The notes beneath the pieces are model-generated. The model worked only from the letters and a program-made list of their open reading frames with translations, had not been told where the DNA came from and searched no databases. Below, one piece after another: positions 10,948 to 22,289 of a DNA stretch of 64,000 nucleotides. The stretch comes from Lumbricus rubellus (Eukaryota > Annelida > Clitellata > Crassiclitellata > Lumbricidae): the NCBI GenBank assembly GCA_945859605.1, contig OX243826.1, positions 1,685,782 through 1,749,781 of the forward strand. Direction: 5' to 3'. The position numbers and the translations under genes are program-made. Within the stretch, counting starts at the first letter, position 1. Each line of letters begins with the position of its first letter.

Positions 10948-12220
10948 TCCCCCGGACGCATATAGGCATTCCGTACCCGATTTCGTAGCATTGTCAGCCT
11001 TAAGCGCCTTCTTATTGGCCGATCCCATATTATGAATATTCATAACCAGTGACATCATAAAGCACGTTTTGTTTACAGACTTTGCGGCTTGCGTTGGCAA
11101 TAATTTTAGGCTATTATGTTTAATAACTCGCAGCCTTTGCGTCCATGAGGCCTAGGCCTAATAGGCTATATGGCAGTTACCTGCTAACATTTATAAAGAC
11201 TTAGTGCTTTAATTAATAGATAGCCTACACCAAAACGGTTTTGCATATAATGGGATAAAGCTGTTGTTTTAAACACCCGATTTTAGTTTAATAAGTTTAT
11301 TTAAAATGTAAGCAATTGGCAGGTAGGTCAGGCTATTATAAATGTTGGAACTTCGCTATGTCTGAATGGTGACGAGTTGTCGTTATACTATAGGTTGCGG
11401 TCTGTCAACCGTATTGTTGAATAAAGATAGTATTATTTATTGATGAGCAGTGATAACAGAGTAACACTGATGTTTATAGCAAATGCCTTTCTATTATGTA
11501 AAGCCATAAGGCTGCTTGCATTCATATTAATGCTTTCATTGGCACGCCTACTTAGGCTATTCATAATTCAGCATAAACGTTCACTCTTACAGGACTGCTT
11601 AAGGAATTTTTAGAACTGCATAACGCCACAACCCCTTCTTTCCTTTCCCATCCTCCATGGTAAATTACTTCCAATCGGAGGACAATGACCTTTTTGCTAG
11701 TTTTTAACTGCACATAAGTGTTAATTTCAACTGGTGCGAATTTAGGCAACTGAAGTTTAGTAAAATCTAATGTAATGACTTCTGTAGCGCAGTTTTGATT
11801 TTTGGCATCGCAGCCTTTCGCAGGAGGCGGTTGATTCAAACGAAGCAGACGCCTGATGCATCACATAGGCCTATAGCTGTTGACCACAGCGTATTATTGA
11901 TGCGATGAGTTGGTGGATGACATATTCGCTGGCACGCACGTAACAACGCGTAACTTTTGCATTTTATTTTTGCTCTGATTAGAAGTCTACCTTCGCACTT
12001 AGATTACTTCACTATCGAATGGAAACTTATAACTTTATGCGCACCTCAATCTACCATTTTCCCCCGTATGTCAACAACAGCAGCAGCAACAGCGCACGAG
12101 AAGGCACTAAACACATAATAATTGGTTTTGAATATTCATAATCTGGAACCGGCCAATGAAAAAGCGTTATGTCCTGCAATGCTACGAAATCGGGTGCGGA
12201 ATGCCTATATGCCCCCCGGA
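10948..12220. mobile_element. TIR element, 1.27 kb
   Basis: About 100-bp inverted termini: 10948-11050 matches the reverse complement of 12123-12220. Shared blocks include 'gctacgaaatcggg', 'ggaatgcctatatg' and 'gaatattcataat'. The interior contains repeat R and no transposase I can recognise. A target-site duplication is not obvious. It is probably a non-autonomous DNA transposon. Confidence 0.65.
11590..11760 (+). repeat. dispersed repeat R, copy 2
   Basis: Matches 7690-7870 (inverted) and about 55250-55400 (direct). The minus-strand open frame across it (11561-11839) has no recognisable domain and is not called as a gene. Confidence 0.65.
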
Positions 12221-12240
12221 CTTAAACGTTCGTGTAGAGA

Positions 12241-13063
12241 CAGCTTAATATTATTCCGAAAACATTGTCTTCGCGCTGCGTGGAGTCGCCTAATACTTTC
12301 TGGAAAAGTTAATTATAACGTTCGTTGCAGATAAGCTTTTCTTTCAATGAAGAGTCTGGAATTTACGGGCAGCAACAGTGCCTTATGCTAATAATTATTT
12401 TTACAATATTAGGCCTATAATTGAATTATCATAGCCGTGGCCTGTTACAGTATGGGAGTCTTGTACTAAAACAAAGCGCTCGCTGTTTAACGAAATCGGA
12501 AACCACGCAAGCAAATCTCCAACAGCAGCTTCTACTAGATTATAATTATTAGTAATTATAATTATATCCAAAGTAGCATCTCGCTAAACAATAGACGCAT
12601 TGATCCGAAGTGCGCTACGGTTCACAAGACACGTAGGCCCATGCGAGTGTAATGAGGCCTACAGGCTCAACGCTTACACGACTTTAGCGATGTTTGAAAG
12701 CCAATGATATGATATGATGCCAAATCATTATTAATTAAATCAATGCCAGTCATAACTTACAAAGTCTTACATGCATCTTACAATCTCCCATTGTTCACTT
12801 TCATAATCTCTGTGGCACATCCGTTTTGACAAACCGACAAGGCACTCACACGATCAGCTGAGGACTGACCGACAATAATTCTGATATAGACCTACGCCAA
12901 TTGCTTTTTCAACCTGAAAAAGATATAGGTCTAAACAGTAAACACCATCTAAGCTAAATCAGTCTATGCAAAAGATTTCAATCGCTAACGTCTTAATTAA
13001 CTTACAGTCGAACGCCAACGGCTTTTTCAGTTTAATATTTTGCATCTGCTGTTATCTGACAAA
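12241..13063 (+). other. upstream region of MP3 pseudogene
   Basis: No gene is seen. 'acttacagtcgaacgccaac' at about 13000-13019 matches the box upstream of MP6 (48708-48730) and the orphan exon, about 50 bp before the ATG. It is a candidate core-promoter or 5' UTR element. Confidence 0.4.
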
Positions 13064-13127
13064 ATGTTCGGAGATTTCTGTGTCGGGCATATTTTCTTAG
13101 GCATCGTCATGTTGCAGGTGACAGTCG
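13064..13127 (+). pseudogene. MP3 exon 1, signal peptide (gene broken downstream)
   Basis: Reads MFGDFCVGHIFLGIVML and on to ...TVG, with the family-standard 64 nt and an intact G|GTAAGT donor at 13128. The exon itself looks healthy, but exons 2 and 3 carry disabling lesions, so it belongs to a pseudogene. Confidence 0.8.
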
Positions 13128-13194
13128 GTAAGTAGAACTTCACATTTTGAAATTTTGATGGCTATCTAAACCTCTAATTAAATCTTCTTTTCCT

Positions 13195-13425
13195 TCGGGC
13201 TTGAATTAGTCCCTCGCTGGGGAGGGGTCAGCCACTCGGATCCTCTGTCTCCACATTGATCTTTGACCAGCGTCGTCTGGCCTCAGCTTGAGATGTTTCA
13301 GGTCCTGTTGGATCATGTCCATCCATCTCTTCTTCTGCCGTCCCCGACTGCGTTTACCCTGTACCTCTGCCTTCATTATTCTTCTGATGCGGGTATCCTC
13401 CGCTCGCTCGCTAATTAAATGTAGT
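13195..13425 (-). mobile_element. LINE ORF2 C-terminal fragment
   Basis: The minus strand reads EVQGKRSRGRQKKRWMDM, then a stretch ending WRQRIRVADPSPARD and a stop. This matches the C-terminal tail typical of non-LTR retrotransposon polymerases (GKRSRGRxKKRWxD...WRxxVRVADP). It is a 5'-truncated insertion in MP3 intron 1. A second related tail lies at 32042-32205 (+). Confidence 0.8.
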
Positions 13426-13464
13426 TAGTCTATTACACTTTTATTTCGTCGATCGACTAAAGAA

Positions 13465-13528
13465 TAATCTAATCTAATCTAATCTGATCTAGTCTAATCT
13501 AATCTAATCTAGTTTAATCTGTTTTCTG

Positions 13529-13560
<32 letters not shown>

Positions 13561-13630
13561 CATCATTAATATTATTAATATTATCATTATCATTATTTTT
13601 TCATTATCATTATTATTATTATTACTTTTT
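13465..13630 (+). repeat. (TCTAA)n and (ATT)n microsatellites
   Basis: Pentanucleotide 'aatct' run followed by an ATT/ATC tract in MP3 intron 1. Confidence 0.9.
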
Positions 13631-13748
13631 TTAAAATTTGTTATTGTCATCATAATCACCATTACAACGCTTTAGTCACCGTGTTTCGCCATGTTATTTC
13701 AGATGACTGAAACTTTATCTCATAATTGTATATGCTGTCTTACTGTAG

Positions 13749-14175
13749 ATGACCAGGAGACATTGAGTTTTGCAAATTGTCAATTGACGAAAACTTACTT
13801 TGAAGGAACGACTGACGATTTGGCAAATGAAAGATCAACAGCCTGGGAAATCACCGGCAAAGAATCTACTCCAACCAGTGAAACAACGTTAAGTGTTTCA
13901 GAAAACGCACCAGTCTTACCAACTGACACTCAAATTTCATTGCATGCTGGAGATGAAATATTCACAGAAGCTTCTTTGATCGACATCACTGCAGGCAACT
14001 TTAACGCTGCGCTCTACACAACACCAGCTTCAACTTTCAAAACAACTCACTAGGCCTACATTTACAAACGGAAAATCCAAACTAACGAAAGGAGTGTCAG
14101 AGGAATCAGCTATCACCATGACCACAGTGGACTCACTGACATCAACTCAATCTTCTACATGCACATTATCAGAAG
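13749..14175 (+). pseudogene. MP3 exon 2, frameshifted stalk
   Basis: Homologous to the other stalk exons (DQETLSFANCQLTKTYFE..., ...TMTTVDSLTSTQSS...SEG), with an AG acceptor at 13747-13748 and a GT donor at 14176. It is 427 nt long, one base out of phase. The frame is lost just before 14051, where the stop TAG is read out of TAGGCCTA. In the corrected frame LTRPTFTN replaces LTELTN of MP1, a 6-nt gain containing TAGGCCTA. The second stalk cysteine is replaced by Tyr. Confidence 0.85.
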
Positions 14176-14503
14176 GTACTCCTAAACCTCTTAATTACGG
14201 CCAGAATACTACCTGCAGACTGTATGCTTTTTAGTATATTGAGAAATTTTACATTTAAACCGATATTATGAGTAATAGGCCTATTGTTATGCAGGTCTAT
14301 AATTATTGTAATAATGGTAATACCTTTGTATTACAAGGTGACGGTCGTACTTTTCGAAAGCGGTTTTTTGTGAGTAGATCTATGCCTACTCGGAAATTTA
14401 AGTTTGCGTAATAGAGTTGCACAAAATCATATTTTACGGTTTAATGTGATTTGACTATGAATTTAACGTGGCAACTATAGAAATTTAGCCTAAGTTCAAA
14501 ACG

Positions 14504-14752
14504 CCGGTGTAGTGCGAAATACTATACGGGCAACAGAAATGATCCGTCCACGCCCACTTCGTTGCTAGGATGCAATTTCGCACGACTTACGTGCGAAATC
14601 TAATCCGTTGACAAATACGATCCGGATCATATTTGTCAACGAAAATGAGGCAGAGGCGTGAACGTTGCTATCTGACGTCATATGTCACGTGAACCAATGA
14701 CAGAGGGTTTCGGATAGTTTTTGTTGTCGTATAGAATTTCGCACTACACCGG
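14504..14752. mobile_element. MITE with CCGGTGTAGTGCGAAAT termini
   Basis: Begins 'ccggtgtagtgcgaaat' and ends with its exact inverse 'atttcgcactacaccgg'. An inner inverted pair 'gttgacaaatacgatcc'/'ggatcatatttgtcaac' is also present. No coding capacity. Lies in MP3 intron 2. The superfamily is not clear from the ends. Confidence 0.75.
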
Positions 14753-14832
14753 CACAAGTTCACAGAAGTTACAGAAAGACTGTTACCTCTAAAACATTTT
14801 CACTTCAATTTCACCTACTTTTTCAATTGCAG

Positions 14833-15925
14833 ACTACACCAAAACTTCGGTCTGGATCTTCCATCAATCGTTTTGCTCTGCCATAGTAGTGACCACGACA
14901 AAAGTCTTTATCTATGTGCTATGTGAAATCGACTATGAAGAATACCATAGAGTTGAACATGTTCAATATACATATTTATTTTACTACATTAGATATAAAC
15001 GGATGTATTTATTCGTCTACGAGCATCATTTTCCTTATGATTTGTAAATGGTAACTAATATAGAAGAGATTAAACGCCCCGTTAACATGATAGCATTTGA
15101 AAACACGAACCTTTTATACGTTCATGACCGCGAATGCAATTGCATCTGGAAGATCATCGGAGATGGCAATAAGGTTGATGTATGGTTGTCGGAATTGGGA
15201 CATTGGTCCAGTATGTCAGTGGCCAACGATAATCATCTACTGCTGCTGAAAGATTTCGATGACATGCTGAATCTTGAGAATTTAGATCAAGACGCGAAAC
15301 TTGTAAGCAGTGTTTCACTACCGAGCGATTTCAGAGGTCCACTCCGTGCCATTCAGAAACCAAATGGAGAATTCATCGTCAGCCACAGCTTAAGGGAGTA
15401 CAGTGGCATGTGTGTGAGCTTTTTAGGCGCTGATGGTCAAGTAATCAGTGAGTTCAGGCTCGAGGAAGTAGTTGGTTTCAAGGATGTGCAATTTTTCACA
15501 CTTCCAGGTTGGGCTGAACGCGTTTATTTTGCAACTAAAAAGTTTAGCGGAGACATATACTTTAAAGACTATGATGCCCATAGCCGGAACCTGACTGATT
15601 ACGGTGTCGTCATCTCCGAAGACGAGAGTTCTGAAAATTTTTTAACCTTTCGCGACACTCGCGGGTATTTTATCGCCCAATTCGAGTTCACTGGAGAAAT
15701 TTAGGCTATATGCAGCATGTGAGATTGTTTTGGGATACGGAAAATGATTTTCTTTTGGTGTCTGGAAATATCTTAGCTGACATGTATTTGTTTGATACAA
15801 AAAACCTTGAGTGGTGTGATTTTGGTCAACTGCATAACAATGGAATGCACTATGATGCAAAGAAAAAGCAGTTCGTTGCGATTGTTCAGGGAATTGTGCA
15901 TGTCGCAGCATTAAGCAAAAGTTAA
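14833..15925 (+). pseudogene. MP3 exon 3, broken beta-propeller
   Basis: The exon starts after 'caattgcag' at 14831-14832. The propeller signatures are all recognisable: DRECNCIWKI, LDQDAKLVSSVSLPSDFRGP, IQKPNGEFIVSH, HYDAKKKQFV. Two lesions disable it. TAA at 15045-15047 replaces a Leu codon in PYDLLM. A frameshift near 15700 lies next to a TAG at 15702-15704, and reading resumes in another frame to 15925. An AATAAA follows near 16034. With the exon 2 frameshift this makes three independent disabling changes. Confidence 0.88.
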
Positions 15926-17129
15926 TTTTATTATCGTGACCATAGTGATTTACACCATATAGGCCTAGGCCTACTGCAGAAATATCTGCGAGTATCCATG
16001 TTGAAAATTACATGTCTAGCCTATAAGAGTGTAAAATAAACCGACCTGAGTGTTTAGTCGCAATGACTCGTTAGTTTCCAAATGCATTTAATCACTTTGC
16101 TGTGCCTGACAATATTTGGAGCATCATGAAGATGAAAGTTGCCGTGAAATTATCAAGAAACCTGGATGCCCCTCGGGTTATAATTAGGATTGACTGTTTA
16201 AATAATAATAATTATATTGTGTAGTTTAAACTTGTTCTCGGCATGCCTGGACGTTGCAGACAGTTATTAAGAAAAAGTAGAATAAGCTTATGCATAACAT
16301 CTTTGGATTGTCTGTCATATCAAAACTGAACAAAATCATAACTCCATATTATTATTAAAGCGCATTTCCTAAGCTAGAGTAAGGTACCGTTTGGATTTAC
16401 TGGTTAGGCTATTTCCCACTTATCGTTGAGTTCAAAATGGACTGCATATTAACGAATCAATCAACCAACCAATCAACCAATTAATAACTCAATCAATCAA
16501 TAAATCACTCACTCAATCAGATCAGTCAGTAAATCATTTATTTGGCAACAAATCAAGATTCAAGACAATGCAAAACTAAGCTTATGCTAATTATAATAAA
16601 GCAGTTCGCATGCAATCAATTTGATAGTCAAAAATTCGGCTGCAGAGGGGATCCAGAATGGATCTTGCAACCCCTCTGAGGGTTGGTTTCTCAGTTGTAG
16701 GTCCATTCTGTCTGGAATAGTTTCCCGTTCTATAGGCTATACAATACGCTCGTTACATAGGGTTGACTCGTCAGTGTTTTACAGGCTCCACGAGACCTAT
16801 TTGTATCACCGTGGTTGGTTTGGGGTTTTGGAGCACTCCTGACTGGGCTTCTTGAAGGGTCGCTATATAAATTTTTGAAATGAATAAATGAATCGATATT
16901 CGACAGCATGTGCAGTGAATATCGTATTAAATTGATTACAGATGGTTAGCATACAACAGCCGCATTGTTGTCTGGCGAGAGTGAAAACCAACGCGAGTCT
17001 GCCAGCAGCATCTTAATGTCAAGTTGCAACAGTAGATACATACATCACTGATTCGCAATTCAATTCCTCCAAACCCAGAGATCTGCACTGCTTGCTTGTT
17101 ATCAGTTAAAGCGCTATCGGTAGAGAATA
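15926..17129. other. MP3-MP4 spacer, 5' part
   Basis: No gene seen. Contains a (CAAT)n/(ACTC)n tract at 16447-16530 and a SINE 3' tail at about 16825-16885 ('cttcttgaagggtcgctata'). Confidence 0.6.
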
Positions 17130-18060
17130 ATATATAAGCCTATATACATGTAAGATATTATCTTTCTTTATGCCGCAAAAGAATCTCTCAACAGTAAATT
17201 GTATGTTATTGATACATGGACCTAGGAACAGAGCCCTCTCTGTCTGTCGCTGACTTTGGCGTCATCTGCTTCTGCTCTCGTGTAGCCTACTATTATAATT
17301 ATTATCTGCGATGTTGCATAAAAATCTGCGCCACTGGTTTTCCGATGCCAGTGCCAGACCCAAGCGTGGATAAAGGAGGAGGGCGACAGTCTAATCATTT
17401 TTCACATTTTGTATGTTTGTATGTGCACTTGTTATAGCGCCCCTTCAAGCTCTCACTGCTCAGAGGCGCTCTCGAATGCAGAGCGGACACTGCATCGGAG
17501 TTTCACGCCAAAGCGCTGAGCAATTGTGAGTGAAGGACTTGCCCAAGGTCCTTACACGGCGAGGTGGATTCGAACCCCGAACCACCGCGTCCCATGTGTC
17601 GTTAAACATGTAACAAGTATAAAATGTCGGGCGATCCCTCCACAGAACAAACTCTTTCAGAAGTTTAATTTAAGTTTGGAGCCCAATATAATGAACTCAC
17701 TGGTTGCGACGTCGGTGAATAGGCCTATCATTCACCGAACTAACGAACTGCTTGCTGCTACGTCTTCATGCTCAACGATAAATTGTATTTTGTTGATACA
17801 TGGACACTTGAAGCATAGCCTGCTCTGTCTGCGCTGCCTTTGGCGTCATCTGTTTCTGCAAAGCTCGTTCATATAATAGTTTTATTGTCTGTGATGCCGC
17901 ATAAAAACTCCGCCACTGGTTGTTTATACTGCCGCTGAACAAACCCTTTCAGAAGTTTAATTTAAGTTTGGCGTCCAAACAGACTCACTGGTTGTGTCGT
18001 CGGTGAGCATCATTTACAAAGCTAGCGAATTGTTTGCTGTTACGTCTTCATGCATTCGAT
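17130..18060 (+). repeat. tandem upstream repeats of MP4
   Basis: Roughly 300-bp units recur. 'cagaagtttaatttaagttt' occurs near 17658 and 17949. 'gacgtcggtgaa'/'gtcgtcggtgag', 'cgtcttcatgc' and 'aaattgta...tgttgatacatgga' also repeat. Related pieces lie upstream of MP5 (about 37230-37380, 38040-38250) and MP6 (48000-48180). Interrupted by a SINE at 17425-17605. Confidence 0.65.
17425..17605 (-). mobile_element. tRNA-derived SINE, minus orientation
   Basis: Reverse orientation of the 10678-10887 family: tail 'ttatagcgccccttcaagct' and 'agaggcgctct', body 'gtgaaggacttgcccaaggt', head 'ggattcgaaccccgaaccac' at the right. Confidence 0.8.
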
Positions 18061-18104
18061 ATCAAAATAATTATTGCCCACGAGGTAGGCTATCGTTTAA
18101 CTAG

Positions 18105-18735
18105 TATCAGATGGAACTGATAAAAAACGCCCGATTTGCCAAAGAAACTGAGAACCTCGCTTTCCGCGAGTACCTTACAAGTAATATCTGATGGTAGCAG
18201 ACACTACGGCATGCATACACTAGTGCACAGGCATCCAATCAAAATGTCTGCAAAGAGACAAACATCTGGTAGCAGTGCATACTTTGAGTGCGTAATAGCC
18301 TGACCTTAACATTGCTCTTTTAATTAGTATCAGATGGAACTAATGCAAAATATGCCTACTTGCATTGTCTCATGAAGATAACAAGCTGTTAGCAAAGTAA
18401 CATCTGTCGGCAGCAGACACTATTCCACCCAGACACCAATCCATAAGCAACAGTTGAACCAACAAAAAGTGAATTCTCATTATTCAATTACAGGTCTGTA
18501 GAATCTCTAAAAATCCACACATCCACAACATTTTAAAACAAGTACAAGGAAACAATCTGTTGCCACAATAATTTTGATATTATTTGAAACCATTGCTGGC
18601 CATGGTTTTGTAATCTCTAAACTCATGGGCCTAGAGTAAAATCTGATGGCATCAGACGCTACTTTTGCTCCAAAGAAATCTATATCATGGTGGTCTTGAC
18701 GATGCGACGTCGCAGTCTGGACTCGGCAAAGCTGG
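18105..18735 (+). promoter_or_regulatory. conserved upstream boxes of MP4
   Basis: 'agtatcagatggaact' occurs at about 18110 and 18329. Versions of the same unit recur upstream of the orphan exon/MP5 (37392, 37532, 38255, 38446), MP6 (48205) and MP7 (53514). A second box, 'gacgtcgcagtctggactcg' near 18704, matches sequence about 170-215 bp before the ATG in MP5 (39040), MP6 (48597) and MP7 (53872). Conservation in otherwise diverged spacers suggests regulatory sites. This is inference. Confidence 0.4.
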
Positions 18736-18843
18736 TGGACGAGTTCAAATTGAGTTGTCGTCTAGACGACAGAATAAAATAGAAATTAAGACACCAACTA
18801 ACCAGAGTCAGCTCTAGTTAAAGATTTCGTGAACTTCATAACT

Positions 18844-18921
18844 AACTTGCAATCGAACGACGTATAAAAGCTTAATTAAACAGTGTAGGATTCGAATCAA
18901 CGGCTGCTGTTGCCTGACAAT
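18844..18921 (+). promoter_or_regulatory. candidate core promoter of MP4
   Basis: 'aacttgcaatcgaacgacg' (the family box) is followed at once by TATAAAA at 18863-18869, about 53 bp before the ATG. The other copies keep the box but not an obvious TATA. Confidence 0.45.
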
Positions 18922-18985
18922 ATGTTTCGAGTTTTTTGTGCGGAGAATGTTTTCTTGGCCATCGTCATTTTCAATACGATAGTCT
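18922..18985 (+). CDS. MP4 exon 1, signal peptide
   Basis: 64-nt exon reading MFRVFCAENVFLAIVIFNTI and on to VC|G, preceded by 'cctgacaat'. It ends at a GTAAGT donor (18986) in phase 1. It is nearly the family consensus for the signal peptide. The following intron is 2.1 kb and contains two copies of one MITE and a SINE. Confidence 0.75.
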
Positions 18986-19028
18986 GTAAGTGAAATATTG
19001 GTTTTTTCAGTTTTGCATGCGGTATCGT

Positions 19029-19399
19029 CATAGGCGTAGGAGATGGGGGTCCAGGGAGGCAAATGCCCCCCCCAAATTTCGGGCAAGTCTAATTTTTCGG
19101 GCAAGCAGACCCGGAAAAATAAAGAAAATTCTTTTAAAAATTTACTTTTTTATATTTTTCCCGGTCGTTTTGCCCGAAAAATCAGACTTGCCCGAACAAA
19201 AAGGGTCGTCAGACCTTTCGGGCAAAAAGAAACGGGAATTTTCAGAAGATTTCGGCCGGATGACTAAAAAAAGTCGTCAGAATTTTCGGGAAAACGTAAC
19301 GGGAATTTTCAGAAGATTTCGGCCGGATGACAAAACATTTTTCGGGCAAAAGTATCATTTTTGCCCCCCCCCAACGCTGAAATGTTCCCTACGCCTATG
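19029..19399 (+). mobile_element. MITE 'CATAGGCGTAGG' family, copy 1
   Basis: 371 bp with termini CATAGGCGTAGG.../...CCTACGCCTATG and a perfect 8-bp TSD 'ggtatcgt' (19021-19028 and 19400-19407). The interior has 'ttcgggcaa' sub-repeats. TSD length and ends suggest a hAT-type non-autonomous element. Copies 2 and 3 are at 20363-20722 and 43096-43466. Open frames over it are spurious. Confidence 0.88.
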
Positions 19400-20067
19400 G
19401 GTATCGTAATATGAGTTTAGATTTCACTATTATGAAGTTTGCATCTTCACGAAAATCTAGCATAAGTGATTCATAATGTCACTTGTGATTTTATTCCGCA
19501 ATGAGTTAGACAGCCAGGGCCGTAGCAACAAATAATTTGCCCCTCCGAACATGCATCCGGGGTAGTGGGTTTCCTTACACAGTTACACTGCAGAAATGTG
19601 GCCACCGCTGAACATAATTATGTGGGGGTAGCGGGTTCCCTTACAATGCAGAAACTGGAAGTGTGGTATTTATCTATAAAAATAAGCATACAGGGTTCAA
19701 ATTAAGCATACATATAGGCCTACATTGTACACAATCATATTCCTTATCTCCTTTTGTCAGAAAAATCCATTTAGATGGTGCAATAGCGTCAATAAATGCC
19801 ACTTAAACAACACATTCTTTGTCACTTTAGTGACGCCCTTCCTTGCGGCGCCCTCCAGTCGGAGGGTACGGAGGACGGTCGTACGGCTCTGGCAACAGAC
19901 TTTAACATTTTGAAATCATTTTCAGGGCCTCTTCTTGGACCCTGTCTGAGCTACTGTTCCATGATCTGAATCATCTTGTTATTTTTATGCTGTCGATTAT
20001 TAGTTTCCGATAAGGTTTTTGAATTAAAGAGAATTTATTACCAGCTACCTACACCTAGTATTGTTGT

Positions 20068-20222
20068 ATGTGGACTTGTTATAGCGCCCCTTCAAGCTCC
20101 CTACTCAGAGGCGAGTGAAGGACTTTCCCAGGATTTTTACGTGGCGATTGAGGTGGATTCGAACCTGCAACCATTCGGCTGCAAGGCGACAAACATAACC
20201 CTATACCACCGAGCCCCACATA
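20068..20222 (-). mobile_element. tRNA-derived SINE, minus orientation
   Basis: 'ttatagcgccccttcaagct' at the left, 'gtggattcgaacctgcaacc' (B-box complement) and 'taccaccgagcccca' at the right. Same family as 10678-10887 with an internal deletion of the middle. Confidence 0.78.
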
Positions 20223-20362
20223 TGTAATGTTGGGCAGATGTACGTTTATCGTATGTAATTGGAAATGGACAAATAAAAAAAATCATTTTCTTTTCACCCC
20301 GGCAATAATGTTGAATTTTACTATTGAGTGACAGACAGTTTGAAATTTTAAATAGGCCATAT

Positions 20363-20722
20363 CATAGGCGTAGGGGACATTTCAGCGTTGGGGGGGGCAA
20401 AAATCAGACTTTTGCCCGAAAAATTTTTTTTCGTCCGTCCGAAATCTTAAGAAAAATTTCCGTTACGTTTGCCCGAAAATTCTGACGACCTTTTTATAGT
20501 CATCCGGCCGAAATCTTCTGAAATTTCCCGTTACTTTTTGCCTGACGACCTTTTTTTCGGGCAAGTCTGACTTTTCGGGCAAAAAGACCCGGAAAAATAA
20601 AAAAGTACATTTTTTGAAAAAAAACTTTTTATTTTTTCGGGTCTGCTTGCCCGAAAAATCAGACTTGCCCGAAATTTGGGGGGGCATTTGCCCCCCCTGG
20701 ACCCCCGTCTCCTACGCCTATG
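20363..20722 (-). mobile_element. MITE 'CATAGGCGTAGG' family, copy 2
   Basis: 360 bp, inverted relative to copy 1, with a perfect 8-bp TSD 'ggccatat' at 20355-20362 and 20723-20730. Contains the same 'ttgcccgaaa' sub-repeats. Confidence 0.88.
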
Positions 20723-21115
20723 GGCCATATGATAACAAAACCGTTTTGAGGTAGCCTATCATGTTCACTTTCATTCATAACAGTTAGTTTTCTACTTAAA
20801 CCGCTTAACAAGGACCAATCGGAGGGACTGATGCTGAAATCGACAGATTATGCACTGTGGTGTAACAGAATAGGCTATTATATTAAATAAGCATTAATTG
20901 TGTGTAAGCCTAAGCATGTTCTATACCATCACCAGCTGCCTACGCCGTGCCCCTGTTTGCATTGCATCAAAACAAGATAAGATACTATTTTGAAATGCTA
21001 AATATATTTTAGGTTGAAACATCATGTTTGTTTCACATTAATGATATGTTTTATATTGTTCACAAAAGTCTTTTGATGATGGTGTCATTGGCTGCTAACA
21101 ACTGATTTGCTGTAG

Positions 21116-21514
21116 CTGGACAAGAGTCACCGAGTTCTTCAAACAGTCAATGGACAAACACAAAGACTGACGATGAAGAAAATGAAAGATCAGCCCAGCC
21201 AAAGATAACTTACAAACAAACCACATCAGACACTCAAGTTACTTCTCAAAGCCATGCACCATTCCCATCTGACCATAAGGTTTCATTTCGTACAACCATT
21301 GACCCATCAGCCGAAGCTTCAAGCAATAGTAAATCATCAAACGACAGAAACACTGCACTCAACACACATACACCAATCTCTACTGAAGTCAAAGAAATCA
21401 CTAAGATCACAGACATAAAATCCAAAGCAACGGATGAAGTCGTAGATGAGTCCACTGTCGCCATGACAACAGATGACGCACCGAAATCATCTTACGCTTC
21501 GAGGCCATCAGAAG
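21116..21514 (+). CDS. MP4 exon 2, Ser/Thr-rich stalk lacking cysteines
   Basis: The acceptor 'tttgctgtag' ends at 21115, and 399 nt in one open frame lead to the GT donor at 21515, phase 1 at both ends. It begins SGQESPSSSNSQWTNTKTDD, so both stalk cysteines (NCQLTNTC in MP1) are lost. The middle is Ser/Thr-rich (SSNSKSSNDRNT) and the end carries DESTVAMTTDD...SEG. The closest relative is MP5 exon 2. It is an internal exon with no start codon of its own. The open frame and conserved splice sites support function despite the missing cysteines. Confidence 0.75.
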
Positions 21515-21559
21515 GTAGTATTCCCATACCTTTAAAGATTGTTTTATGGGCAGGTAAGC

Positions 21560-22060
21560 TTACCTACTATAAATAATTGCAATTCCCTTTTCCTCAACAT
21601 TGATTCTACACAACTGAAGCGTATACAACTCATTCAAAGTTCACTAGCCAGAGCCGTCACCAGAACTTCCAGATATCATCACATCACCCAAATCCTGAAA
21701 TCACTCCATTGGCTAAAAATCTCAGAACGAATCCATTTTAAAGTCCTATCCTGTCCCTTAATCTACAGCTCAGCCAAGATATCGTAAACTCTTCGTAAAC
21801 TCTTCACCATTCAGCCAACCCGATCATCCTCTTGACTCACCCTTTCTCGACCTCCTGTCACTAATCATCTCAAAATCTCCAACCTATCCATATCAACCAC
21901 TATTCCACACATCGGGAATGCTCGTCATCCCGAATTCCGCTCAATGCCCGTTCCTGCTCCATCTTTTCCGGTCAAACACCATCACCTTCCTACGCTATCA
22001 CTCCTCGGGATTTCCATTCGACTCTAAACTGTTAGCTGAACATCGGATGGTTGGCAGCGC
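21560..22060 (+). mobile_element. LINE (CR1/jockey-like) RT C-terminal fragment
   Basis: Reads LKRIQLIQSSLARAVTRTS, then HHITQILKSLHWLKISERI.FKVLS, the standard C-terminal segment of a CR1/jockey-type non-LTR polymerase. Frameshifts follow. The same fragment occurs in MP5 intron 2 (39660-40180), including an identical internal tandem duplication 'cgtaaactctt' x2. It is therefore one insertion copied with the gene. Confidence 0.82.
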
Positions 22061-22289
22061 TAAGTTGAAGTCTTCGAAACTTAACAAGCCACTGACACTC
22101 AGTAGCATTGTCTCCTACGTAGGTCTACTGTACAGTACCTGTCAGTTCAGTTGCGATGCTTTTTCGCGAGAGAGCGGTCAGTATTAACGGACGACCTGTT
22201 GTCTAACAGTCGCAAATATCTTAGCACCGACCTTATCAAATACTAGCGTATCCGGCCACGCATTGCTGTGGCTGAAAAAGAGCATCCAA

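Larger units (their letters stand above)
19408..21115 (+). other. MP4 intron 1, remainder
   Basis: Apart from the SINE (20068-20222) and MITE copy 2, no gene or structured element is certain. A possible decayed TIR element spans about 19513-19896 ('cagggccgtagca' versus 'tacggctctg'), but no TSD was found. Confidence 0.5.

Noticed and set aside
11561..11839. 92-codon minus-strand frame
   Set aside because: Overlaps dispersed repeat R, whose other copies do not keep the frame; no domain recognised.
18990..19409. 139-codon frame overlapping MP4 exon 1 end
   Set aside because: Lies almost entirely in MITE copy 1; the matching frames in copies 2 and 3 confirm it is repeat-derived.
19513..19896. 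Possible hAT element with CAGGGCCGTAGCA ends
   Set aside because: The ends match only partly and no 8-bp duplication was found.
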